Assembly (NCBI RefSeq): GCF_016859285.1
Contig: NC_053405.1
Span: 5,865,760-5,929,759, forward strand
Length of the DNA stretch: 64,000 nt
Direction of reading: 5' to 3'
Source: Xiphias gladius
Taxonomy: Eukaryota; Chordata; Actinopteri; Istiophoriformes; Xiphiidae
Part shown: in pieces, positions 1-21,589 of the stretch
How the letters are laid out: each line of letters begins with the position of its first letter
Position numbering within the stretch: the stretch's first letter is position 1
Translations under genes and position numbers: made by a program
Notes under the pieces: model-generated
Told to the model about the DNA's origin: nothing
What the model saw: only the letters and a program-made list of their open reading frames with translations
Databases searched by the model: none

Positions 1-76
1 CAGGTTTTTTTTTTTTTTTTTTTTTAAACATCAAATGTAATTGGGGCCCCAATGGCACTGATGTGACCCCCCCCCA

Positions 77-254
77 GACCACTGTTGATCCTGAGAGCAG
101 AGGCTATGTATTTTCCTCAAGCTCGGATGTGACACCGGAAACATCCGAGACCGGATCCTCCGCGGCAGCGGCCGGGTCTCACTGCGAGGCCTCTGGCGGA
201 CTTCCAGGAGCGGGAGGGTTACTCGGCCGCGTAAAATCAGCGGACGACCGTTGA
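77..254 (+). CDS. Possible last coding exon of an unidentified plus-strand gene (partial)
   Basis: An open segment follows a pyrimidine-rich stretch ending CCCCCCCCCAG at 76 and runs to a TGA at 252-254, about 58 codons. The predicted end is rich in Ser, Thr, Ala and Gly (it begins TTVDPESRGYVFSSSSDV and ends GRVKSADDR), like a disordered cytoplasmic tail. I do not recognise the protein. The rest of the gene would lie to the left, outside the window. A plus-strand poly(A) signal at 1107-1112 would give a 3' UTR of about 0.87 kb, so the gene would converge on mccc1. In human, ATP11B (plus) and DCUN1D1 (minus) lie on this side of MCCC1, so ATP11B is a positional guess only. The frame and acceptor are plausible but unproven, and the segment may simply be UTR. 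Confidence 0.3.
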
Positions 255-1130
255 ATGGTTTTATCACGCCAGATGCCGATCCAGATGTCGTCGCTCAGAA
301 GCACCGTCCTCACTTTAATTAGGGGTCCCGTTCAAAATTCAGCCGTGGTTTTGAGAGGTCCTGCTTCTGGAAGTAGTGCTTGTGTATTGAACACGTACAG
401 TCGTCTCGGGCCTCTGCTTGAGAAACGTCTAAAAAAAAAAAAAAAAATCAGACTTTTGTTTCAGTCTTCGGAAGATGTTCTTCGTGCACACACCGCGACC
501 GGACCTACTGTCTGTGAAGACCGATCCCGAACTATTCAGTGGACGGAAATTGTACGCGGGTCAATCGGGCATCTTCGGTTCGTGTCCGTGAGTCTGTGTA
601 GAAGCCTCGGGTTTTTTTTTTTTTTTCTTTTTGACGTGAACCGCGTGTGGAAACGGGGACAGATGACGTCAGTGCAGGGGTGCTCTCGGGAGAAACTCAG
701 CCACCGTCTGCAGACCGGAATCAAATTAAGGTCTCCTTGATCGAATCAGCTAAAAAAAGAGAGGGGGGGGGACCCACCGGAACTGGGAGATTAAAATGTC
801 AACCCGTCGGTTTTCCGCAGCGGAGCGTCCCGTGACTCAGCATCACCCGGCGAGACTCGGATCACCGGTGCCGAACGGCCTCTGTCGAAGTCGTTTTCCT
901 TCCCGCCCCTCGTCAGTAAATCACGCTTCGCCAGACGATGAATTAAAAAACCCTCATCGTCGCTCTTCACCTCTGCTGACTGATGTCTGTCGCTGCGTCT
1001 GTCCGTCCTCCTCCTCCTGCTGCTGCTGCTGCTGCTCTTCCTCCTCCTCCTCCTCCTCATCTGTCCTACAGCTGATGTTTATGAAGACGCGGTTCTATTT
1101 ACGAAAAATAAAGACGTTTTTTAAGCAACG
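255..1130 (+). other. GC-rich presumed 3' UTR of the left-hand plus-strand gene
   Basis: No convincing coding frame exists here. The open frames run through homopolymers (A runs near 431-447, T runs near 611-626) and through CTG and CTC triplet repeats at 1015-1057. The stretch is CpG-rich compared with the AT-rich DNA that follows from about 1330. It ends with an AATAAA at 1107-1112 followed by a T-rich run, which fits a plus-strand 3' UTR. It could equally be a CpG-rich non-coding segment. Confidence 0.35.
1107..1112 (+). promoter_or_regulatory. Candidate poly(A) signal of the left-hand gene
   Basis: AATAAA is followed within 10 bases by a T run. It would end the transcript near 1130. Confidence 0.35.
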
Positions 1131-2491
1131 AGTCTTTGGAGTGCGACTTCTTTCACCCGCACTCAGTCTGAGAGACGTAGACGTCGACCGGCCGGAGCCA
1201 AACGAAGCGACCGATGAACGGCCCGAGACGTTCCCATGCACTTAATTGTGTCCGAGCTCCCTCATTAAGACTTTAAATCGAGGGGACGGCAACTTAAGCT
1301 TCGCTCGGTCTGACATGGCGCCGCGGAACGGGCCGTTCATTTAAAGTAAAGATCAATTTAAAAAAGTTTATATGCAGACTCGCAGGCTGGCAGGTTTTAA
1401 ATGATTAAACTATGTTTAAAAGAAGAAAAAAGATTTTTAAGGGTTAAGTTGTGTTGAGGCAATCGGTCGATTAATATCGATACATCAATGAAGAATTTTG
1501 AAAACTGATTGATCCTTTTAAATATATAGACCCAAACTGTTAAATTATAAATAAATAAGCAATTATGACAGAAGTAATCATAAATACATACAAATACATA
1601 AGCATGCAATTATGGAATAAGCCAATAATGTTGCTTTGGTCTGGATAAGCAGACAGCTAGTCGCATTGCTGGCCCAGTTTGACTTGACTGACTGATTTAA
1701 AAAAAAAGAAAAAAGTGGAATAAATTAATTCACAAACATGACGTGCAATGAACTTATTTTGAAAAACGGCAGGATAAAACAGCCTTTCAAAATAATGTGC
1801 TGAGTTTTTGTTTTTTTTAATGTACCGGGTTCTTTCAACATTATATATTTTAATCACTTATTCATGTCTTTATTTCATAATGTCCTATTAAGTTGGGTCT
1901 GGACGCTGGAAAATTGCGATGGCCATTTTTCACAATATTGTGCCGTTTTATAGACAAAAAAAAAAAATGGATTTGAAAATAATATATTAACTGAGCATGA
2001 ACATTCTACTTGCAGGCCTAAATAATGACCAGCAAGGAGCAGGACAAAAGACATTTGTGTGACCATTTGCTGCAGATTAATATGACGCCGCCCAGTCTGG
2101 TGCAACACCTCACCCATCTAATAAAGTTTTACTTGCTGAGCTGTGGAGGTTGTTTAGATCTTCAGTTAAAACACACACACACACACACACACACACAGAT
2201 CATTTAATAATAGCTTTCCCTATTTCATGGCCATTTACTGGTATTTGTTCTGTAGCAGGGTTTTTTTTTTTCCCCACAACATGTGACACAACAGTAAAGG
2301 CTCCGCACAGCCACACACAGCTGTTTGCAGTTATTGGGTGTGATTAGACCTCCTCCATGCTGAGGCTGGCAGATGTCAATCAATCCCAGTCTGAAAAGAT
2401 GTACAATCAGCCAAAATAGGAAAAAAAAAAAAAAACCCACACACACAAGCTCATCAAGTATGACATGACATGTGGCTGTGTCTGACAAAAT
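1131..2491. other. Intergenic, AT-rich, no gene seen
   Basis: This lies between the presumed ends of two convergent genes. It holds a (CA)n run at 2170-2198 and several A or T homopolymers. No frame looks coding. Confidence 0.5.
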
Positions 2492-4084
2492 TTTATTACA
2501 GTATCTTTTTTTTTTTTTTAAATCATCTGTCATATCTACAAAATAATCCAGGAAATAAACACGTGTTTATTTTGACAGTTTTAGTCTTCAAGGCCTCGTG
2601 GCACACAGTAAGTAAGAACAGAGTGACGGTGGCAGAAACAGGTCAAGTTCACGTGTCGTCCGTTGGGTAAGTCGCTCGGACCGATGGCGGATTTTCACAC
2701 AAGCGAACCATCTGTCTGTTCAAAGCTCCCTGTGACCGACATTTCATCCCTTCAAAAGGGTTTTTTTTTTTTTTGGGAACCCTGAGCCAAATCTGGTCAC
2801 AAAAATACCGCAAATGTGACTTTATTTCATTTTGGAGTGGTTTTGTGCCTCTCACTTCATAAGGCCTTCCTCCTAAGTGCCACGTTTTACGTTCCTCAAC
2901 ATAGGTTAAACCAAAGCTTTTCTTTTAAGGGCTGTGGGACAAATGATAGAGTTTCTAGTCAGTCTGTAAAGACAGAATGTGGATTTTGAATGGCAAAACC
3001 CCCAGTACGAAATATTTTCCCACACTAAAAAAATATTAAATGTACATCCAACCGTTATTCTCTCTTTGTCACTGCTCACTGAAAACCATATAGCTTAAAA
3101 ATGTCAGTTTTTAATGATTAAGAAAATCAGTCTTGTTCTCACCTAAGTAACAATGCATTTTTTTTTTTTTTTAATATTGGCAGAGTTATTTAATATATAC
3201 AAGTGGTATGAGAGTTTCTCACCTTATAAAGGAGAGTGTTAACCCTTCAGCTTATCAGTAAATGTAGGAAAAAAATCTAACTTTGAGGTACATGGGTTGG
3301 ACAGGCAGTGACAATAAAATCATGGTTGTTTTTCCCAGTCATAGTGCAACATGTGGGGATGAGGGAGGAATATTTTAAGGTCATGTAAATGAAACATTTG
3401 CCCACAGTTATCAGTAACTTTTCCTAATCCACTACGGCATAATTATCCCAATTTCTTTTTGTCAAATGTCTCATTTAACATCCCACCTACTTAATACCTT
3501 CTGCCTCGAATTTGCTCATACACAGAGACCAGTTAGTTTTGTCACCGTGTTCGTGTAAAGAAGTACACACAGTGTGCATAGAAAGGAGGCTCTACTTCAT
3601 CGGCACTGTGGTGCGTTAAATTGTACTGAACAAAAAGGACAAGACTCCACAAATCCCCAACAAACACTACTCCACTGACAGGATTCAACGCAGGGAGGAG
3701 AGACTTGGGAGAAAAAAAACAAAAACAAATTTGCAAACACAGAGGAAGAAAAGCCGGATTCACTTATAACGGCAACATATAAACACAAGAAAGAAAAGCG
3801 GAAACAGACAATACAGTCAACATAAAGGCAATACTCTGCTGTGTGAAAGGCAACGATTACAGATCTTCGTAGTGTTTACCCACTGACCCAAGATCAACCC
3901 AGGGACCAAGGGTCAGAGTATGGGTCTCATCCATTCCAGACTGGACCAGACTCACTCAAATGGGTGATTCAGGTCCTGACGTGCATTTTAAGAAATATTT
4001 ATCTAACGCTGGACGCTGCAGTTGACACAGTAGCTTGTTCCGGCCTTCTCCTACCTGTCTCTGCGTATTTCTGGTTGCTTATAT
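2492..4084 (-). other. mccc1: Probable 3' UTR of mccc1
   Basis: It lies directly downstream of the mccc1 stop codon (ends 4085) and has no coding potential. On the minus strand AATAAA occurs at 2821-2826, 2566-2571 and 2492-2497 (TTTATT on the plus strand), so the UTR is about 1.3 to 1.6 kb. The end used cannot be decided from sequence alone. Confidence 0.45.
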
Positions 4085-13900
<9,816 letters not shown>

Positions 13901-14260
13901 GGCTACCAGCTGCCGAGGCTAGCTGCTAGCTTAGCTATCTATCTGACTGACTGACTGACTGACTGACTGACCGGCTGAACGTGGAAAAGGCGAAGTGGTA
14001 ATTTGCTAAACGCCCAGATATTCAGCTTGGCTCTATTCTAACTGGCGGCCGCCCGCTCAACCTAAACCGGAGATATATATATATATGTTCGGGGCTTTAG
14101 AAGGTTACGCGTGCACGGGCAAACGCTACCACACGCTAGTTAATTTCTGTATTACTATTTCTGACCTTTCCAAGGACTCGTAGCGTCGAGAGCCAATGAG
14201 AGGAGGGGGTATGGAGGCGGGGAGGGAGATGCAATGACCACAAAGCGCCAGCAGAGGGAG
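13901..14260 (-). promoter_or_regulatory. mccc1: Presumed mccc1 promoter and 5' UTR
   Basis: This region lies immediately upstream of the mccc1 ATG at 13900. It contains CpG-rich patches (a GCGGCCGCCCGC run near 14044, an ACGCGT near 14107), a CCAAT box near 14193 and a GGGCGGGG-like G-rich stretch near 14205-14230. No TATA box is obvious. A TATA-less, CpG-containing promoter fits a housekeeping mitochondrial enzyme. The start site cannot be placed from sequence. Confidence 0.5.
13936..13971. repeat. (GACT)n tetranucleotide repeat upstream of the mccc1 start
   Basis: About eight GACT units preceded by CTAT units. It lies 36-71 bases upstream of the mccc1 ATG, so it is in the 5' UTR or core promoter. 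Confidence 0.9.
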
Positions 14261-15200
14261 GCGTTTTCACAGGTCACACAGGTGCTGGAGCTATTTATTA
14301 GTTTGTATTATTTGTTTTGAGTATTTGCTTTATTTATTGTTGTTATTATTATTTTTTATTTTTATTATTGTGTTTGTTTCTTTTGTTTTTCCTCATCTCT
14401 TCATCCACTTTTACAGGTGGTGTATTACAGTTAATAATGAATAATTATGCTCATAAAAAGACCTGTTCATTTTATTTTATTAACAAGACGAGGAGCTTGT
14501 TAAAATATATACAGCAATTTCTAAAACAGAAATTACATACATTTAACAATTATACTGATAACAGTAATATTTTTGTAGGATCTATTTATTATCAGTATTA
14601 TTTTGTTTAGTTTTGTTTCTTTTTGATCTGTTTTGCACCTGGAGGGCATCCTTGCTTGCTAAGGTTAAAGAGAAGTGAAGTATGAGGTTCACCTCGGCGC
14701 ATGCGCTGCTGCGAGGACACAGTCTGTCCGGTACGCGGCCTTAAAATGGAGAAGAGCTCACTTTAGCGCGGGTTTCGTTCCTTCTTCCATAACAGCCCAG
14801 AAAAAAAAACAGTCAGCCAGTGCCTGGCAGACTGCTGAATAGCTCTGAACATGTGAGTGTGTGTGTGAGTGCATACATGTAAGTGTGAGCAGGGATGCAG
14901 GCAGGGGTAAGTACATATATATCTGTGAATGTGTATATTCAATGCATTGTGTCTATGTGTATGTTTCTGCGTGGGATATGTAGTGACTGTGAAAAACAAA
15001 TCTCCCCTCGGGGGACAATTAAAAAAAACCCTCTATCTGTCATGTTTATTCTGCGGTAGCCCTGTCTCTTCCTCTCGAGAGCCGAGGCTCACGTCTTTTC
15101 ATCCTTAAATCCTGATAAAGCCACATTATAGAGTTGTCTGGTTCATTTACGGTGTCTTGCTGGTGCAATTGAGGGTCCGATAACTCATTTTTCAGCCCGC
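14261..15200. other. Intergenic between mccc1 and lamp3; AT-rich with one CpG patch
   Basis: No coding frame is supported. The stretch 14320-14640 is strongly AT-rich. A short CpG patch at 14690-14775 includes GCGCATGCGC (14698-14707), the palindromic core bound by NRF-1. The lamp3 3' UTR runs into this region from the right. Confidence 0.5.
14698..14707. promoter_or_regulatory. NRF-1-type palindrome GCGCATGCGC
   Basis: This is a perfect palindrome about 0.8 kb upstream of the mccc1 start, inside a small CpG patch. NRF-1 controls many nuclear genes for mitochondrial proteins, so a role at mccc1 is possible, but the distance is large. It may serve another start site or be chance. Confidence 0.35.
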
Positions 15201-15505
15201 TCTCATTTTTATTTAATAACTGTTGAAAATACAACAAATCAGAACATTACAACAAACAGCAGCGAATAAAATTCATCACCGAAGTTAATGAAAGAATAGT
15301 CAAATAAATACATTTAACAGTACTATTTGCATTTATAGTTTGAATGTCAGATATTAGGCCTCTATACGTAATTATGAGAAACATTTGTGAAATAAAAAGT
15401 CAAAGACAGGTTAAGGAAAAGAAGTTTGAGAACTTTTCTTAACATTAAATGAGTAAAAAATATTCTTTGAGATGGAGTAAATCTCCATCCAGTGTCACAG
15501 CCAGC

Positions 15506-15645
15506 TCAGAGCCTGTCGTAGCCTTGCCTGTGGCGGTCTCTGATGAACAGGAAGGTCAGCACCGCGATCAGGATTAGACCCAACACCGTGGCCCCGAGGA
15601 CGATGGGAATGACTCGCTTGTTGAAGTCAGCCCAGCACTCCACCT
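15506..15645 (-). CDS. lamp3: lamp3 exon 7: transmembrane segment and lysosomal sorting tail
   Basis: The exon reads VECWADFNKR, a hydrophobic stretch of about 24 residues starting VIPIVLGATVLG, and then an 11-residue cytosolic tail ending GYDRL before TGA (15506-15508). Gly-Tyr-x-x-hydrophobic at the extreme C-terminus is the hallmark of LAMP proteins and binds the AP clathrin adaptors. Confidence 0.92.
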
Positions 15646-17912
15646 CTGACACACAGAGGAGATAAACAAGGATCAGGGGATAGAGTCAAAAGACGAGGAA
15701 AAGAATTTTATTCAAACTCTGGAGCAGGTATCCTGTTCAAAGAAAGTTATCAAAGTGTCGTTTCCTACCATTCGTCACTGTGCAGAACATAACCGCACCG
15801 GTGGTTTTATGGTGAAGAAACTTACCGTTCTGCACCATATTGACACTGGTCTTAAACACCGTCTGACGGGATTATCATTAAGCCCTTCAAAAACCATGTC
15901 TACTTCTCAAAACTGTGGAGCTCACAGTATATCCAGAGAAGCCCTGTCTTAGCTTTTTGATGCTAAAACGAAAAAGGGTCAAAAATCAGGCTTTCCGTCC
16001 AGTTTTATTTACTCTATCTGGCGCAGCTTCCTGCTTCTGGCCTACATGTCTGACAGTAATAAAGACTATTTAAAAAAAAAAAAAAAACCGAAAGCAAGCA
16101 TTGATTGCGACCAGATTGAGACGACCTTTTGATAGCTTCCTGTTATAGACATTGAAATTTATTGCGGCGGACCTCTTGAACTGTGTGGAAGCCAAATGGG
16201 ACACTAAACGGTGTGGTACGTTCCTTAAAACTATAGCTACTGGTGAGGATTTTTTTTCTTTTTAAGTGTTCTTAGAGCAAGAATATAACCAACCAACTGT
16301 AGAAAACAAGCCCAGAACACACACAGGTTGATAAATATGAAAATGCTCGTATTTTTATGCATGAAAAACTTGCATAATTGGTGCTCATATTCATTTCCTT
16401 GTGTTTTTACTTGGTTTGATCAGCACAAAGGAAGAGGAGAGGAAGCACAAACAAGACCATTATGCTCAGCTGAAGTTGCAAAGACCAGAGAATCACTTTT
16501 GTTTTCATTTCCTTGAGCCGGCAGGATAAATGGTTTGTCCAATAAGGCAACTTAAAAGCCACTGAGCGCTGATTTGCTTTGCGGTGTCAATTTTTTCATT
16601 TATCCTCCCAAAACAAAACTATTTGTTAAAGAGAAGGAGCAAAGTGTAAGACACATTTGCTCCTGCTTTCCTGTCTTCTTGGTCGTCTCGCGACCCCCTG
16701 TGTTTTTCATTCAACATCTTGGGAGGGGTTCAGTTCCAGCCGTGGAACCCAAATGGTCGGCTCGGTCACCTTGTCCGTAGCGTCCGTCGGGCAGAGTGAA
16801 GGCCTGCATATGCAGAGGGACAAGCTTGATCTTCAGCTCAGACGACATCAAGAGCAGATTCTCGGATTTGCAGTTGAAGCTCTGACCATCAGCTGTTTTG
16901 AACAACTTCTCATGGTCCAACAAGCCAGAGTAAGTTTTATCTGGGAGGAAGAGGATATAGAACAGAGAGATTCTAAGAGTTTTCAGGTTAGTCCTAAAAA
17001 TCAGAAATAGAAATAATCACATATTATCTTGCTTCTCTTTTTCACTCTCTGTCTGGTCTTACTGGCACATTTTTGGCAAACAGGCAGAGGAGACAGATGA
17101 GCAGTCAGCTTGGTAATGTAGAAAAAACTCTTTTCCTGGGGACAAATACACACCAGAGATTGATTCAGAAATCTCAGCATTCTGAAAAGATACACATTTT
17201 TCCAAGTAAAACAACATCATTTCATCATTTGCTGTGAACATTTCGAACTAGACGTGAACCTGAAGGACTCGCTGATGCTCTGCGCAAATGAATCAGGTTT
17301 CCCGTGACCCACAGTGCAGTATTTTAAATGAAATTAACATGTAAACTATATTTCTCGCATTTTTGGTTTCCATAGAGAGTGAAAAGAAGTTAAACACTTT
17401 CTCAAAAGTGAAATGCCTCTGTTTTTCTTGACAGAGCTGAGTTTAGAGCACCCGGGGAAAACCCACGCAGACGGGAAGAATATGCAACCTTCAAGCAGCG
17501 GGGAATATGTGGACTGTGTCCCCAGACGTGTTGTACCTTTTTGAAGGTGAGCTGCAGGCCGGCAGCGTTGTCTGGTAGCGTCAGAGAGAGAACAGCGACT
17601 TGTTTGTCACAGTAGCCACTGGTTCTGACCCTGGAGGGGTCCAGGTTGAAATACCAGGTCTTCTGAGTGCACACGGGAGAGAAATATTACTTCACATCAC
17701 TGGGCAGAGTCACAAGTCATCGTCTCTCCTCACGTTCTTCTCTGATTTGTGCAAAAAATTGGACTAAATTAACATTCGTCACTTATATTGGGAAAAAATA
17801 CTTTATTCCGTGCTGGAACATGGTGTGTCTATCCATTTAAAAAAGAAAAGAAAAAAAAAAGGTTATGGAAGTTTTCAGCCTAGTGTGTGTGTGCACCCTG
17901 ACAGATGCACGC

Positions 17913-17944
<32 letters not shown>

Positions 17945-18092
17945 GCACAAAGTGCTGAGTCACAGCCTTTAACCTTCTTTTCGCTGACAACGTACTCTGC
18001 TCCCATGGTGGCTTTGACGCAGGGTTTCCCCGCAGGGGTTTTCATCATGTAGGTCCCTGCGCAAAACACACACAAACATTCACACAAAGTGC

Positions 18093-18124
<32 letters not shown>

Positions 18125-21100
18125 CAGTAAAGTACCAATTGTAATGTTAGTGTTACATTGGAAACAACTATGTAATATTATCTCTAACCTGCAGCTGTCA
18201 CACTTGAAATTGTCCTCTAAGAGTATTGGTGGAAAATGAAAGGATGTATTCACCGATTTTGTTATTGCTGCCAACGGTTCCCTTAAATTTCTCCCTTGCT
18301 CACAGTTGATGTTTTAAAACTCAGTTGTTTGTGCATTAAAGTGCAAACAATCTAACTCTGGCGCAGGTACTAACAGTACAGTCGTACATAATAGGGTACA
18401 ACTAGCTTTCTGTCCTAGTGGTGCGGGGCTCGTAATGCACTGACCGTTGGCATCGTTAGTGTAATGCTGACTTGCATCGAATCTGTAGAAATTAGAATAT
18501 ATTTAATTGTCATGTGTAGTAAATAAACCTACCGGCGCAGGTTTTATGCCGCTGTGCCACGATGTTTCACACAGCACGTCAAACTGTACGATTCCCCATA
18601 GATGGATGCTAGGACATTTATTATTCACTAAAGTTTAGATTTATAAGGATCTTAACTTCACATGTAATGTAGCATGTAATACAACCACTGTATTACATGC
18701 TACCTCGGCTATTGTATACCATAAAAACTCTCAGTAAAGCACATTGATGGACTGCATATAAACCCACGATTAACCGTCCTACCTAATTGTATAGAATTAT
18801 ATAATTGGAGTGATAACACCATTAAAGCCACGAGTGACTGAACATAGTTCAGGCCTAATTCATATGTTATACAAGGTGACAAGTCATACAGAACTTTTAT
18901 CATAAGAACGACTAACATGTGAGTTATAAAGTTGCTAAAAAAGTTCAATAGTGACGGTAATCCCAGGCATTTTTTTCTTCAGAAAATGCTCAGATATATT
19001 TCAGTTCCATGTGTTTTGTACTGTTTTTATGATCTTTTGCCATCACTTGCCTCGATTCCACCACTACTCTCGCCATTATTTCAGCATCTTTGTGATCACC
19101 TCTGCAATAGTTCGGCTGCACAAACTGGTGCTCGTGTTTATATTTTTTCTAATAAAATCTAGTTTCTTTTTTTTTTTGCGTGTACCTATTTGAGGAGCGG
19201 CCTCAGAGGGCTGCAGGACCGGTCGGTAGATCTGGGCCTCAGAGTCGGAGGCAGGCTGGACGGAGCTGTCGCTTCTGTGGAGGTGGACGCCTGGTGGAGG
19301 TGGAGACCTGTCATTTCACTGTCAGTATATAACAAGGTAGCATTTCAAAATCAACTAAAAAATGGGCTCGGTGGAGCGCAGAACTCTGCCAAGGCCGGTG
19401 TCAAACAACGTACACCAGACTTCAGAGGAAAAAATTCAAAAACATAGTAAATTATCTGGACCTTCCACAAAATTTAATGGGTTCTTCCCTGGCCCATGCC
19501 CCATCCCTCCACCAAGTTCGGTGCAGATCGGTTTGATAAGTTTTTGCGTAATCCTGCTGATAAACAAACCAACCAACAAACAAACAGACAGACAAACAAA
19601 GATACGTGTGATCACATACCCTCCTTGGTGGAGGTAATAAATGTGTAGCATTGGCAGTCTGGTGATTTTTACCCTGGGTCTAGATAGAGTTTGAATATCA
19701 TAAAAGGGTGGATTTGGTGGGAAAACTGCTGCTTCCTTTATAGCACAAACCTGGAAGTGGGCCCCGGGGAAAAAGTGTCGTGGGACCCACTATAATTAAC
19801 TCAGCAGAGCGCAGACCTCCGCCAAGGCCACTGTCAAAACAACCTACACCAGGCTTCAGAGAATAAATAATGCGGATCTCTAGAAGTGAATGGGTTCTTC
19901 CCTGGCCCATGCCCCATCCCTCCACCAAGTTTAGCACAAATTGGTTCAGTACTTTTTGCACAATCCTGCTGAAAAATAAACAGACACGGGCCAAGACCCC
20001 ACTTTAATATAATTTGATGACACACAACTTCAGTCAAGAATATGCACCATTAGAGCACAATAAAGAGTGGATTGTGACACAGGGTCCTTCTAATTGACAG
20101 GCCCAAGAGATTAGGTTAAAGTGCAGTACGAGCTTGAGTTGATATTGTTCCTGCGTGTTGCAAATTCCTATTAAAATGTCCAGTTAATCGAACTACGTGC
20201 AACGGGTTGACACCCAGTGAACCTGGGGCCTTCGGAGCCCCGGTGGGATTGATGCCGCGGGAAATATCACCTGTTGCAAAAAGTTTAAAACCGATGGAGA
20301 AATGAGTGTCAACCGTGGTCTGCAGCTTACACCAATTACACTAAACTATCAGTATTATATGGACAACAAGTGCATATGTAAAACAAAACAGCTTGTAAGC
20401 TACTGCTGCTGCGACACTTAAGCTTTGTTGAAACCTAAGTTTCCCACTTTTTTGAAACAATTTCCTTCTCTTTAACAACCTGCATTTCAAAGATACTTGA
20501 GAGTGAATTAGTGGATCTGGCAATATAATGCTATATCACATGAAAGCTGGCCCTGATCTGTTTACTCAGACCGCAAAGTGAGAACCACATGCGTGGCCCC
20601 GCTGAAGACCGCACAGGCAATACACTGTGTGTGACAGGAAACCTGCTGGGCTCGGGAGACCTGACTAATTTATGACATTTGTGACAGAGAGCAGACAGCA
20701 GTGCCACCATGCTGGTGCAGAAAGAGAAAAAAGCATTATGAAGACCACCATTTAATCTCAAAATATTAAAGATATATAAATAGATCAGTGCATAATAATA
20801 GCAGAATAGAATATTTCATAAAACAGTGGTTGGTGCCGCATGGCATCGTGTACTGTAAGTATAGATATTCTTTGAACTGTAGTCTTGGTTTAGGAGTCCA
20901 GAATATCACAAAAAAAGTCAGTCTTTTTGATGGTATCATGTCGAGGAACAGAAGAAGCATCTGAAAAGCACAGTGGCCCAAGGTGGCGGGGGAGTGAAAA
21001 CCTTCCCTGCTCCTCTGTAAAAGCTTTACCATGAATACTGAACTGCTTGAGCTACAGAGAAAGGCAAGAGTTTATAGTCCATCATCTGAGGGTGAAATGA

Positions 21101-21184
21101 CATCCGGATACTGTCAAACTTACCAGGAATGATAGCAGCCAGGAAGAGAAGACACCATCCACCTGAGTGACCCCTCGGCGTCAT
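15506..21184 (-). CDS. lamp3: Lysosome-associated membrane glycoprotein 3, short form (7 exons, 252 aa)
   Basis: A type I membrane glycoprotein of lysosomes and late endosomes. Exons in transcript order: 21124-21184, 19186-19290, 17974-18056, 17537-17662, 17063-17135, 16770-16940, 15506-15645; phases match over 759 nt. Exon 1 encodes a signal peptide (MTPRGHSGGWCLLFLAAIIPG). Exon 2 gives a short Ser/Pro-containing linker. Exons 3-6 encode one LAMP luminal domain (GKPCVKATMGAEYVV, TWYFNLDPSRVR). Exon 7 holds a membrane segment (about residues 218-241) and the tail RDRHRQGYDRL, whose YDRL is a YxxPhi lysosomal sorting signal. Human LAMP3 is 416 aa; the difference is the missing mucin-like region. 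Exon 5 adds a VCQKC cysteine pair beyond the usual four. One sequon, NKT, is seen. Adjacency to mccc1 supports lamp3 over lamp1 or lamp2. Exon 2 is the least certain. Confidence 0.88.
17908..17941. repeat. (CA)n microsatellite in lamp3 intron 3
   Basis: About 14 CA units with a CAAACACACG end. It lies about 30 bases downstream of the exon 3 donor on the lamp3 strand. Confidence 0.9.
18094..18124. repeat. (CA)n microsatellite in lamp3 intron 2
   Basis: About 14 CA units, upstream of the exon 3 acceptor on the minus strand. Confidence 0.9.
19355..19640 (+). repeat. Short interspersed repeat, copy 1 (lamp3 intron 1)
   Basis: It contains GGGTTCTTCCCTGGCCCATG, then CCACCAAGTTCGGTGCAGAT, TTTTGCGTAATCCTGCTGA, a tail of AACAAAC-type units, and the border TTGGTGGAGGTAAT. 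The same order of blocks recurs at 19795 and, inverted, at 35886. The low-complexity tail suggests a SINE or the 3' end of a LINE. The family is not named because I could not search. Confidence 0.7.
19795..19992 (+). repeat. Short interspersed repeat, copy 2 (lamp3 intron 1)
   Basis: It shares with copy 1 the GCAGACCTCCGCCAAGGCC start, GGGTTCTTCCCTGGCCCATG, CCACCAAGTTTAGCACAAAT and the AATCCTGCTGA block. It is shorter at the 3' end and lacks most of the AACAAAC tail. Confidence 0.7.
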
Positions 21185-21589
21185 AGTTAGAAAAGAAAAG
21201 AAAAGAATAGAGAAGAGCAGAACAACGCGACTAGATTGAAAGTGCACTAGGAGCGCTGCAACTGTTGGTGGTTCGATGTGAAACTGCCGAGCACCTACAT
21301 GCCCAAAAGACCCTTGCAAAAGTGTGAAGTGTCGCCGGAAGTGGGGAAGAACTGACACCTCTGATGGTAAAAGTCGTGTCAGTTAAACGGACACACTCGA
21401 TGAAGCCTCTCAGCCTGTGAGCAGCGCGACAGCGTACAGGACTGGAGGTGAAACGATAAGTTGAAAAAAACAAGGTCGACCTCAGCTACAAACTGCAAAA
21501 TTAAAATCCTGCTTACACATTGATCCACCAGTAACACTAATCTAATGCTATAACAGTCACAGGGGACATTCTTCTGCACCGAGTACGTC

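Noticed and set aside
255..740. 161-codon plus-strand frame
   Set aside because: It crosses an A homopolymer (a run of lysines) and a T homopolymer (a run of phenylalanines), has no domain, and its region looks like UTR.
17059..17241. Frames continuing beyond lamp3 exon 5
   Set aside because: They read into introns past good splice sites. Only 17063-17135 fits the phases of the neighbouring exons.
19186..19320. Longer lamp3 exon 2 starting at the GACAG near 19308
   Set aside because: With exon 1 phase this start hits an in-frame TAG before the donor. The acceptor at 19291 keeps the frame and has a better pyrimidine tract.
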